Source: Armatimonadota bacterium (GTDB lineage Bacteria; Armatimonadota; Zipacnadia; Zipacnadales; UBA11051). Taken from it: a stretch of DNA of 5,837 bases. The stretch is taken from positions 4,196 through 10,032 of the forward strand of contig DPJP01000413.1 of assembly GCA_003542955.1 (NCBI GenBank), written 5' to 3'. Below are positions 1 to 5,711 of this stretch, piece by piece (the stretch's first letter is position 1; every line of letters begins with the position of its first letter). Both the position numbers and the translations under genes were made by a program. The notes under the pieces are model-generated. The model ran no database searches and was not told the origin of the DNA. It saw nothing but the letters and a program-made list of their open reading frames with translations.

Positions 1-1
1 T

Positions 2-268
2 CGGCAGGGCCTTCGCGCCCCGGCCGTGCAGATCGCCGCCAACTGCGGACGGCACGATGCCGGTGTGTTCGCGGCCGTCGAGCGGGCACACGCGGAATCG
101 GAGACAGGCTGCTGGGGCATCGATGCCCGGAGCGGCCAGATTGTGGACATGTACCAGGCAGGAGTCGTCGATGCCGCGGAGGTCATCACCCGCGCGATCG
201 ACGCCGCGGCCGACGTCGCGGCGGCGATCCTGACCATTGGCAGAGCAGTCAACCGACGACCCGAGTAG
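2..268 (+). CDS. groEL: Chaperonin-60 (GroEL-like), C-terminal fragment, divergent
   Basis: This is a partial gene that enters from the left edge in frame 2; the first codons read R-Q-G-L-R-A-P-A-V-Q-I-A-A-N-C-G. That matches the GroEL segment APLRQI..NCG in the returning equatorial domain. Further on, the stretch VDMYQAGVVDAAEVITRAI aligns with the family's DM...G(I/V)(I/L)DPTKVTR.AL, and the following A-A-A-D-V-A-A-A-I-L-T matches NAASVA.L.LTT. The acidic residue of GVVD, which contacts the nucleotide in GroEL (Asp495 in E. coli), is kept. The usual PTKV has become AAEV. The protein stops shortly after with NRRPE and has no Gly-Gly-Met tail. GroEL forms the double-ring ATP-driven folding chamber in the cytoplasm. 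The divergence suggests a secondary paralogue rather than the main chaperonin, but only about 88 residues are visible. No groES is in view. Confidence 0.85.
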   Translation, partial: RQGLRAPAVQIAANCGRHDAGVFAAVERAHAESETGCWGIDARSGQIVDMYQAGVVDAAEVITRAIDAAADVAAAILTIGRAVNRRPE

Positions 269-274
269 CACTGA

Positions 275-307
275 CGCCTGTCACGAGGCGCAATGCCCGC
301 GACGGGC
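275..307 (+). repeat. Two small adjacent hairpins between groEL-like gene and grpE
   Basis: CGCCT (275-279) pairs with AGGCG (286-290) around a 6-base loop, and GCCCG (295-299) pairs with CGGGC (303-307) around a 3-base loop. Neither is followed by a T run, so they are not good intrinsic terminators. They do not match the CIRCE heat-shock operator (TTAGCACTC/GAGTGCTAA). They could be a processing or attenuation signal between the chaperone genes, or simply GC-rich chance pairing. Confidence 0.3.
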
Positions 308-335
308 GCAAGCGACTGCCGAGTTGTGTGGATAG

Positions 336-1139
336 ATGCCGGCGAACCGAGACAACACGAATCCAGCCGAGGGCGCCGCGGACCGGGCCGACGCGCCGGA
401 CGCAGCCCCGGTGAGAATGTATGGTGAGCAGTGGATGATGGATGACAAGAAGCGCGTACCGGTGCCAATCGACTCAGACGAGGACACCGACGACGTGACC
501 CAGGCGCACGACGACGAGACCAGACAGGGCGGCCACAGGCAGGTTGCGCCCCAGGTTCGGCGGCGCGCGGAGCTTGCCTACGGGAGTGCACAGACTGCCG
601 ACGGCGCCGCACGGCCGGAGGCGGCGCCCGTAACGGAGGCTCCCGCGCCCGAGCCAGTGGCCGACACCGAGGACGAGCCCGTCGGGGAGGTCACCGACTG
701 GCAGGCCATGTATGAGCAGGAGCACGACAAGTACCTCCGCGCAGTGGCCGAACTGCAGAACTACCGGCGGCGAGTAGCCTCCGAGACCCAGCAGCAGCGC
801 AAGTTCGCCAACGAGGGCCTCCTGTGCGACCTGCTGCCTGTGACGGACAACTGCAACCAGGCGCTCGAGGCGATCCGCTCCGCTGGAGACGCCGACGCCG
901 TCGCCCGCGGGGTGACGATGATCCTCGACCAGCTCATCGGCTTCATCGAGCAGAACGGCGTCACGAGGATCGACCCGCGGGGCGAGCAGTTCGACGCCGC
1001 CCTGCACGAGGCTGTCGAAGCCGTGCCGACCAGCGAGGTCGCGGAGAACACCATCGTCGAGGTCGTCCAGCCCGGTTACATGCTGCACGAGAGGCTGCTG
1101 CGACCGGCGAAGGTGCGAGTTGCCGTGTCCCCGACGTGA
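336..1139 (+). CDS. grpE: GrpE, nucleotide-exchange factor of the DnaK chaperone
   Basis: GrpE works as a dimer in the cytoplasm and releases ADP from DnaK, driving its substrate cycle. The recognisable domain runs from about residue 121 to the end (267 residues). A charged helical region includes E-L-Q-N-Y-R-R-R (139-146), which forms the dimer coiled coil. The C-terminal beta domain carries the family signature F-D-A-A-L-H-E-A-V (219-227), later G-Y (247-248) and L-L-R-P-A-K-V-R-V. The first 120 residues are acidic, Ala/Pro/Glu-rich and probably disordered; they are unusually long compared with the roughly 200-residue E. coli protein. The ATG at 336 has only a poor ribosome site. An in-frame Met-Met at 435/438 has GGTGAG (423-428) in front of it and would give about 234 residues, so the start is uncertain. 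The gene follows the chaperonin fragment by 67 bases. dnaK and dnaJ are not in view. Confidence 0.95.
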   Translation: MPANRDNTNPAEGAADRADAPDAAPVRMYGEQWMMDDKKRVPVPIDSDEDTDDVTQAHDDETRQGGHRQVAPQVRRRAELAYGSAQTADGAARPEAAPVTEAPAPEPVADTEDEPVGEVTDWQAMYEQEHDKYLRAVAELQNYRRRVASETQQQRKFANEGLLCDLLPVTDNCNQALEAIRSAGDADAVARGVTMILDQLIGFIEQNGVTRIDPRGEQFDAALHEAVEAVPTSEVAENTIVEVVQPGYMLHERLLRPAKVRVAVSPT

Positions 1140-1234
1140 GCCGCGTTGCGGGCAATCCGGCCGGCGCCTGTGGCGGTGCGCGGTGCGGTTGGGGAGGACG
1201 ACTCGGCGGGCCGGAGTGCGCCCGGCGGGGTAGC

Positions 1235-1263
1235 TTGACTTGGGTGTGGGGCAACACTATAAT
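1235..1263 (+). promoter_or_regulatory. Near-consensus sigma-70 promoter for ftsZ
   Basis: A -35 box TTGACT (1235-1240) and a perfect -10 box TATAAT (1258-1263) are separated by exactly 17 bases. The AT-rich boxes stand out in this GC-rich sequence. Counting from the -10 box puts the expected transcription start at about 1270, an A. It lies between grpE and ftsZ, so ftsZ can be transcribed independently of the chaperone genes. Confidence 0.85.
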
Positions 1264-1305
1264 GCCCCCATGCTTTCCGACCACGAGTCAACAGACTCTG
1301 GCGCT

Positions 1306-1315
1306 AAGGGGGAAG
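1306..1315 (+). promoter_or_regulatory. Ribosome binding site deciding the ftsZ start at 1324
   Basis: AAGGGGGAAG is a purine-rich Shine-Dalgarno-like stretch that ends 8 bases before the ATG at 1324. It lies downstream of the predicted transcription start (about 1270), so it would be in the mRNA. It supports 1324 over the in-frame ATG at 1270 and over a TTG at 1240, which falls on the -35 box. Confidence 0.7.
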
Positions 1316-1323
1316 ACCTGGAC

Positions 1324-2514
1324 ATGCTGAGGCCAAACGTGGAAGAGTACGCCAAGATCCGCGTCGTTGGCGTCGGCGGCGGCGGCTCGAATGCCGTTGA
1401 TCGGATGATTGAGGCGGGGTTGATGGGAGTCGAGTACCTCGCCATCAACACCGACGCGCAGGTGCTTGACCTCTCGGCGGCAGACCGCAAGCTTCAGATT
1501 GGCGAGCAGCTCACCCGCGGGCTGGGCACCGGCGGCAATCCCGATCTCGGACGCGCCTCCGCCGAAGAGAGCGAGCAGGACATCCTGATGGCTCTCGACG
1601 GCGCCGACATGGTGTTCATCACCTGCGGCATGGGTGGCGGCACCGGCACCGGCGCCAGCGCCGTCGTCGCCCGCATCTCCAAGCACATGGGCGCGCTGAC
1701 AGTCGGTGTGGTCACCAAACCGTTCGCCGTCGAGGGCCGCAAGCGCGCGCAGCTTGCCGACGAGGGCATTACCCGCCTCAAGGAGAGCGTCGACACCCTG
1801 ATCGTCATTCCCAACGACCGCCTGCTCACACTCGCAGACAAAGACCTCGGCCTGCAGGAGGCCTTCAGACTGGCCGACACCACGCTGCAGCAGGGCGTCA
1901 AGGGCATCAGTGAAGTCATCGTCGTGCCTGGGCTCATCAACCTCGACTTCGCCGACGTCAAGGCGGTCATGGAGAATGCCGGCACCGCGATGATGGGTAT
2001 CGGCGAGTCCTCCGGCGACAACCGCGCCACTGATGCTGCCACCGCCGCGATCTCGAGCCCGTTGCTCGAGACCAGCATCGAGGGGGCGCGCGCGGTGCTG
2101 CTCAACGTGACCGGCGGGCCCGACATGACCCTCAGCGACGTCCACGAGGCATCGAACATCATCCAGCAGGCCGCCGGCGGCGACGAGGGCGTTGACCTCA
2201 CCCTCGGCGCGGTCATCGATGACGCCATGGACGGGCAACTGCGCGTGACTGTGCTGGCGACGGGCTTCGATGAGAAGCCGCAGCCGCGCCCACAGCAGCA
2301 GCCCGTCGCCGAGCAGGCGCCGCAGCAGCCGGCCTTCGCGACAACCGTGCCCGCGGGCGTGCCGGTGCAGCCGGCCGTGACGCCGGTCGCGCCCCCGGTC
2401 GCTCCCCAGCAGCCACCGCCCGCTCCCGCCGAGCCTTCTCCCTTCGAGCAGGAGGCTCCCACATACAACGAGGACGACATGGACATCCCGGCCTTCCTCA
2501 GGCGCAAGGACTGA
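1324..2514 (+). CDS. ftsZ: Cell division protein FtsZ
   Basis: FtsZ is the tubulin-like GTPase that polymerises at mid-cell into the Z ring and recruits the division machinery. The 396-residue product starts [15 protein letters not shown] and quickly reaches the N-terminal nucleotide loop [10 protein letters not shown]. The tubulin signature G-G-G-T-G-T-G is at residues 104-110. The T7 catalytic loop N-L-D-F-A-D is at 206-211. The globular part ends near V-L-A-T-G-F (310-315). A Pro/Gln/Ala-rich linker follows (about 317-382), then the conserved C-terminal peptide D-I-P-A-F-L-R-R (387-394), which binds membrane tethers and regulators. All key GTPase motifs are intact. The start was chosen from the ribosome site at 1306-1315; an 18-residue longer form from 1270 is possible. 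It has its own promoter and terminator, with no ftsA or ftsQ beside it. Confidence 0.98.
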   Translation: MLRPNVEEYAKIRVVGVGGGGSNAVDRMIEAGLMGVEYLAINTDAQVLDLSAADRKLQIGEQLTRGLGTGGNPDLGRASAEESEQDILMALDGADMVFITCGMGGGTGTGASAVVARISKHMGALTVGVVTKPFAVEGRKRAQLADEGITRLKESVDTLIVIPNDRLLTLADKDLGLQEAFRLADTTLQQGVKGISEVIVVPGLINLDFADVKAVMENAGTAMMGIGESSGDNRATDAATAAISSPLLETSIEGARAVLLNVTGGPDMTLSDVHEASNIIQQAAGGDEGVDLTLGAVIDDAMDGQLRVTVLATGFDEKPQPRPQQQPVAEQAPQQPAFATTVPAGVPVQPAVTPVAPPVAPQQPPPAPAEPSPFEQEAPTYNEDDMDIPAFLRRKD

Positions 2515-2547
2515 GCCCCGGCCCCAACAACAATTGGCATGCTATCC

Positions 2548-2580
2548 GGGCCCCGGCATCCAGACCTGTCGGGGCCCTTT
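2548..2580 (+). terminator. Probable intrinsic terminator after ftsZ
   Basis: GGGCCCCGGCA (2548-2558) pairs with TGTCGGGGCCC (2567-2577) in an 11-bp stem with one G-U pair and an 8-base loop, followed by TTT and then CC. The U tract is short, but the stem is very strong and sits 33 bases after the ftsZ stop and before the ribosome site of the next gene. It probably ends the ftsZ transcript. Confidence 0.75.
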
Positions 2581-2606
2581 CCGTGGGTCGAGGCGATTCC
2601 ACGGGT

Positions 2607-2612
2607 GGAGGT
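2607..2612 (+). promoter_or_regulatory. Ribosome binding site of the Eis-like gene
   Basis: GGAGGT is a near-perfect Shine-Dalgarno sequence 8 bases before the ATG at 2621. It fixes the start there and rules out the in-frame upstream TTG at 2534, which precedes the terminator hairpin. Confidence 0.85.
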
Positions 2613-2620
2613 CGATCCGG

Positions 2621-3847
2621 ATGAAATGGCGCGAGTTCGAGCCCGAAAGCGATGCCCCCGCGGCACATCGCGTATGGCGCGAGGTCGGCTGGATCCGCGA
2701 AGGTGAAGAGAAGCGCGTCGACATGCTCTTCTCCGGCTCCGACGTGCTGGTGGCAGACCTCAACGGGCAGCCCGAGTGTCTTGTCGCCCGTGGCAGGGGC
2801 ACCGTTCGACACCTGCGGACCGATCTGCCTTTCATCTGCATCGAGACCGTGACCACCAGCCACATCGCCCGCAAGCGCGGCCTCGCCGGCAGGCTCACCG
2901 CCGCCTCCATCGCCGCCGGTGTCGCCGACGGCGGCGCCGTCGCGGGGCTGGGCATCTTCGAGCAGGGCTACTACAACCGCCTCGGCTTCGGCAACGGCAG
3001 CTACGACATCCAGGTATCCCTTGATCCGGCAGACCTCATGGTCGATGCCGAGTTCGGCGTGCCCGAGCGGCTGGGCCTCGATGATTGGGAAGCGATCCAC
3101 GCCTCGCGGCTGGGGTGTCCGCGCGGGCACGGCGCGTGCACGCTCAGCGCGCCCGAGTTCACCGCAGCCCACATGGCGCTCGGTGGCGGCACCTTCGGCC
3201 TCGGCTATCGCGATTTCGACGGCAACATCACCCACCACGTGTGGTTCGAGGGGCGCGGCGAGAACGGCCCGTACAGCGTGCGCTGGATGGCGTATCGTGA
3301 CCACGACCAACTCATCGAGTTGTTGTCGCTCATCAAGGCGCTCGGCGACCAGGTCAGACTCGTGCACATCACCGAGCCCCCGGGCATCCAGCTGGCCGAC
3401 CTCATCAGCCATCCGCGGCGCTCCGAGCTGGTCTCGCGCGGATCGGAGTTCGAGGTCAAGTCCAGGGCCATCGCCTGGTGGCAGATGCGCATCTGCGACA
3501 TGGAGGCTGCGCTGGCCGCCACCCATCTCCCCGCCGAGCGGCACCTGCGCTTCGCCCTGCAGATGACCGATCCCATCGAGCGCTACCTGCCGGAAGACAG
3601 CCCGTGGCGCGGAGTTGGCGGCGACTGGATCATCACTGTCGGCCCCGAGTCATTGGCCGAGCGCGGCACGGACGCAAGCCTGCCGAGGCTGACGGCCTCC
3701 GTCAACGCCTTCACCCGCATGTGGCTGGGGGTGCGGCCGGCGACGGGCCTGAGCGTCACCGATGAGCTGTCCGGTGACCCGGATCTGCTCCGGCAACTCG
3801 ACGAGGTGCTGCTGCTCCCCACGCCGATGCCGAACTGGGGGTTCTAG
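2621..3847 (+). CDS. Eis-family GNAT N-acetyltransferase with SCP2-like C-terminal domain
   Basis: The 408-residue product has the size and order of the Eis family (M. tuberculosis Eis is 402 residues). An N-terminal GNAT domain carries the acetyl-CoA pyrophosphate loop R-K-R-G-L-A-G-R (84-91), and E-Q-G-Y-Y-N-R-L-G-F-G follows. Y118 in that motif aligns with the GNAT tyrosine used as general acid. A second, degenerate GNAT-like region occupies the middle. An SCP2-like domain follows from about residue 300, ending L-T-A-S-V-N-A-F-T-R-M-W-L-G and a short L-L-P-T-P tail. The last residue is Phe, as in mycobacterial Eis, where the terminal Phe carboxylate is the catalytic base. Known Eis proteins acetylate amines, including aminoglycosides and lysines, in the cytoplasm as hexamers. 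The substrate here cannot be read from sequence. The gene has its own strong ribosome site, lies after the ftsZ terminator and is not clearly part of an operon. Confidence 0.88.
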   Translation: MKWREFEPESDAPAAHRVWREVGWIREGEEKRVDMLFSGSDVLVADLNGQPECLVARGRGTVRHLRTDLPFICIETVTTSHIARKRGLAGRLTAASIAAGVADGGAVAGLGIFEQGYYNRLGFGNGSYDIQVSLDPADLMVDAEFGVPERLGLDDWEAIHASRLGCPRGHGACTLSAPEFTAAHMALGGGTFGLGYRDFDGNITHHVWFEGRGENGPYSVRWMAYRDHDQLIELLSLIKALGDQVRLVHITEPPGIQLADLISHPRRSELVSRGSEFEVKSRAIAWWQMRICDMEAALAATHLPAERHLRFALQMTDPIERYLPEDSPWRGVGGDWIITVGPESLAERGTDASLPRLTASVNAFTRMWLGVRPATGLSVTDELSGDPDLLRQLDEVLLLPTPMPNWGF

Positions 3848-3864
3848 GCGGCGCGTGGCTGGTG

Positions 3865-3878
3865 TGCACGGACGTGCA
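3865..3878 (+). promoter_or_regulatory. Palindrome upstream of the sugar kinase, candidate operator
   Basis: TGCACG-GA-CGTGCA is a perfect 6-2-6 inverted repeat, 18 bases after the Eis-like stop and about 76 bases before the kinase start. No T run follows, so it is not a convincing terminator. Size and symmetry fit a dimeric repressor site for the kinase-SIS unit. No regulator gene is in view and no second copy was seen in the window. Confidence 0.4.
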
Positions 3879-3953
3879 GGTTAGTCTCATTGGTCGGGGA
3901 ACTACCCGTGGTCGCGGGCATGTCGATAGGATTGATCGCCGGGTGGGTGTCAG

Positions 3954-4937
3954 TTGAGGTACTTCGCGGGACTTGACGGTGGCGGCAGCAAGTGTGATGT
4001 CGTCATAGTTGATGAAGAGGGTACTGTCCACGGCTGGGGGCACAGCGGCGCCACGGGCTACCAGCCTCAGGAGCAGGCGGAGGCTGCAGCCATTGACGCG
4101 CTCGGGCAGGCGCTCGAGCAGTCGCCGCCGATCGAGCGGCTGGTTGTGGCCACGCAATGGGTCACCGGGCACTACATCTCCTGGCTGCGCGAGCGGGGGC
4201 TGGCGGTCGAGGCCTACACCTCTCACGAGTGGGACTCGACCTTCGCGGCTGCCGCGAGGACCTGGGGTCTGGCCGTCCACTCCGGCACCGGCTCCTGGGT
4301 CCACTGCCGCAACCAGCAGGGGCGGCGGTGGCAACTGGGCGGGCTCGGGCCGATCCTCGGCGATGAGGGCGGGGGCTGGGACATCGGCCTGCGCGGGATC
4401 AGGGCCGCGCTGAAGTCGCACTGGTCCGAGCGCACGCGCACCAGCCTCGAGCGCATCGTCCCCCGTGTGCTGGGCGTGGATGACCTGGGCAGGGCGATCA
4501 TCGGCCGCCCGATCACCTACGGCCAGATCACGCGGGCGCAGATTGCCTCGGTGGCCCGCGCCGTCATCGAGCAGGCGGAGGCCGGCGACGCCGTCGCGCT
4601 GCGAGAACTCGATGCGTCCGCCGCAGCCCTCGCCGAAACCGCCGCACTCGTCATCGACAAGGCCGGCATCGCCGGACAGGGCTACCCGCTCATCGGCATG
4701 GCCGGCGTCATCCAGAGCGCCCCCTTCTACTGGCGCATGCTGTCGGCGAAGATCCTCGCGACAGACCCCACCCTGGTCCCGGAGGTCGTGCCATTCAGGA
4801 TGGCCGTCGGCGCCGCGCTGGTGGGGATGAGATATGCCGGGCTCGAAGTCACCGAGCAGATGCGGGCCCGCATACGCGAGACGCAGACCCGCTTTCCCTG
4901 CGCATTTGTGTGTACCGAAGGCCAACCGTGCCCATAG
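3954..4937 (+). CDS. BadF/BadG/BcrA-type sugar kinase, N-acetylglucosamine kinase-like
   Basis: The 327-residue protein has the ASKHA kinase fold. The phosphate-1 loop is G-L-D-G-G-G-S-K (6-13). The phosphate-2 motif is H-S-G-T-G-S-W (G-T-G-S at 111-114). The family stretch G-L-G-P-I-L-G-D-E-G-G-G-W (G-D-E-G at 136-139) is typical of N-acetylglucosamine/N-acetylmuramate kinases of the BadF group. An adenosine-type motif G-M-A-G-V-I lies at 248-253. It probably transfers phosphate from ATP to an amino sugar in the cytoplasm; the exact sugar is inferred. The start is a TTG: the frame is closed by TGA at 3933 and the phosphate-1 loop begins at residue 6, so no later start works. The ribosome site is weak (GGGTGG, 3941-3946). 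It ends with a short Cys-containing tail (P-C-A-F-V-C). The SIS gene follows after 33 bases, so the two are likely co-transcribed. A 2-hydroxyacyl-CoA dehydratase activator (the other BadF branch) is less likely because no partner genes or Cys-cluster motif are seen. Confidence 0.85.
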   Translation: MRYFAGLDGGGSKCDVVIVDEEGTVHGWGHSGATGYQPQEQAEAAAIDALGQALEQSPPIERLVVATQWVTGHYISWLRERGLAVEAYTSHEWDSTFAAAARTWGLAVHSGTGSWVHCRNQQGRRWQLGGLGPILGDEGGGWDIGLRGIRAALKSHWSERTRTSLERIVPRVLGVDDLGRAIIGRPITYGQITRAQIASVARAVIEQAEAGDAVALRELDASAAALAETAALVIDKAGIAGQGYPLIGMAGVIQSAPFYWRMLSAKILATDPTLVPEVVPFRMAVGAALVGMRYAGLEVTEQMRARIRETQTRFPCAFVCTEGQPCP

Positions 4938-4957
4938 CCCACAAGACCATCTCGCCC

Positions 4958-4962
4958 GGAGG
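4958..4962 (+). promoter_or_regulatory. Ribosome binding site of the SIS-domain gene
   Basis: GGAGG lies 8 bases before the GTG at 4971 and supports that start. An overlapping ATG at 4969 is in another frame and stops after seven codons, so the weaker GTG is the real initiator. Confidence 0.8.
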
Positions 4963-4970
4963 CGATTGAT

Positions 4971-5711
4971 GTGCTCCAGACAGACTACCTGAAGCGGGTC
5001 CGCGTCCTCATCGAGGACCTCGAAACCGGCGTGGCCGCGCAGGCCGATGCGGCGGCGGAGACCATCGTCGAGGCCCTCGTGGCAGGCAATCAGCTCTTCA
5101 TCTCCTCACTCGGCCACGGCAACGACGGCGATCTGCTGCACCGCGCCGGCGGACTGGTGGCCGCGCAGCCGTTCCGCTTCGCCTTCAGCGTGACCGACAA
5201 GGCCGGCGGGGCGGAGCGCGCTCGGCCGCGGGAGGAGGAGGTCGACCAGGGCCTCGAGCAGGCGCGTTGCGCGGTCCGCTGCAGCCGCATGCGCAGGGGC
5301 GATTGCATCATCCTGGGCTCGGTGTCGGGCCGCAGCGCCGCCCCGGTATCGCTCGCGATCGCCGCATCCGAGATCGGCGCCACCACCATCGGCATCACCT
5401 CGCTCGAGTACAGCTCGCGCATCGAGCCGATTCACTCCTCCGGCAAGAACCTCGCCGAAGCGTGTGACATTGTCATCGACAACTGCGTGCCGTACGGTGA
5501 CGCCTCGCTGGAGGTCGAGGGCCTCGCAGAGCGCATCGTCCCGCTCTCGGGCGTGGCGACGATCATGGTCTGCTGGATGATCAAGACGCAGATCGTCGAG
5601 AAGCTGCTGCAGCGCGGGTTGCAGCCGAGCTACTACATCAGCGCCAACCGGCCCGACGGTCCGGATTTCAACAAGCGGATGGAGCAGCAGTTCGGCGAGC
5701 AGGGGTACTGA
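4971..5711 (+). CDS. SIS-domain phosphosugar protein, UPF0309-like
   Basis: The 246-residue protein matches the UPF0309 group of SIS (sugar isomerase) proteins in length and motif order. A helical N-terminus is followed by the first SIS strand and loop, L-F-I-S-S-L-G-H-G (G48-H49-G50), and then R-A-G-G (58-61). The second phosphate loop contains S-G-R (119-121). Next come I-T-S-L-E-Y-S, H-S-S-G-K (155-159), V-I-D-N (168-171) and G-D-A (176-178), and the end has S-A-N-R-P-D-G. SIS domains bind phosphosugars for isomerisation, ether cleavage or sensing; this subgroup has no established reaction that I know. It is cytoplasmic, with no signal peptide or membrane segment. The first loop differs from the usual G-H-S-H form: Ser is replaced by Gly and the loop is about two residues shorter. 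It is not MurQ, whose signature is absent. Coupling to the kinase suggests it acts on that kinase's product. Confidence 0.88.
   Translation: MLQTDYLKRVRVLIEDLETGVAAQADAAAETIVEALVAGNQLFISSLGHGNDGDLLHRAGGLVAAQPFRFAFSVTDKAGGAERARPREEEVDQGLEQARCAVRCSRMRRGDCIILGSVSGRSAAPVSLAIAASEIGATTIGITSLEYSSRIEPIHSSGKNLAEACDIVIDNCVPYGDASLEVEGLAERIVPLSGVATIMVCWMIKTQIVEKLLQRGLQPSYYISANRPDGPDFNKRMEQQFGEQGY

Noticed and set aside
1140..1234. Terminator or RNA gene between grpE and the ftsZ promoter
   Set aside because: Only short GC pairings are present (for example CGGGC 1207-1211 with GCCCG 1220-1224), with no T run and no recognisable RNA structure.
1240..1323. ftsZ starting from TTG at 1240
   Set aside because: That codon overlaps the -35 box of a near-perfect promoter, so it would not be in the main transcript; ATG 1324 has a ribosome site and gives a normal FtsZ N-terminus.
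2275..2460. Repeat array in the 3' part of ftsZ
   Set aside because: This is the Pro/Gln/Ala-rich linker of FtsZ; low complexity is normal there and no regular repeat unit is present.
2534..2620. Eis-like gene starting from TTG at 2534
   Set aside because: The extra 29 codons cover the ftsZ terminator hairpin; GGAGGT sits correctly before ATG 2621, and MKWREF fits the family start.
1494..2666. Long open frame on the minus strand opposite ftsZ (also one at 1288-2238)
   Set aside because: It is antisense to a certain gene, Ser/Cys/Gly-rich with no recognisable domain, and arises from GC-biased third positions.
3756..4925. 389-codon open frame on the minus strand opposite the sugar kinase
   Set aside because: It is a shadow of the kinase; composition is Arg/Pro/Gly/Asp-rich without motifs, and it runs across the intergenic palindrome into the Eis-like gene.
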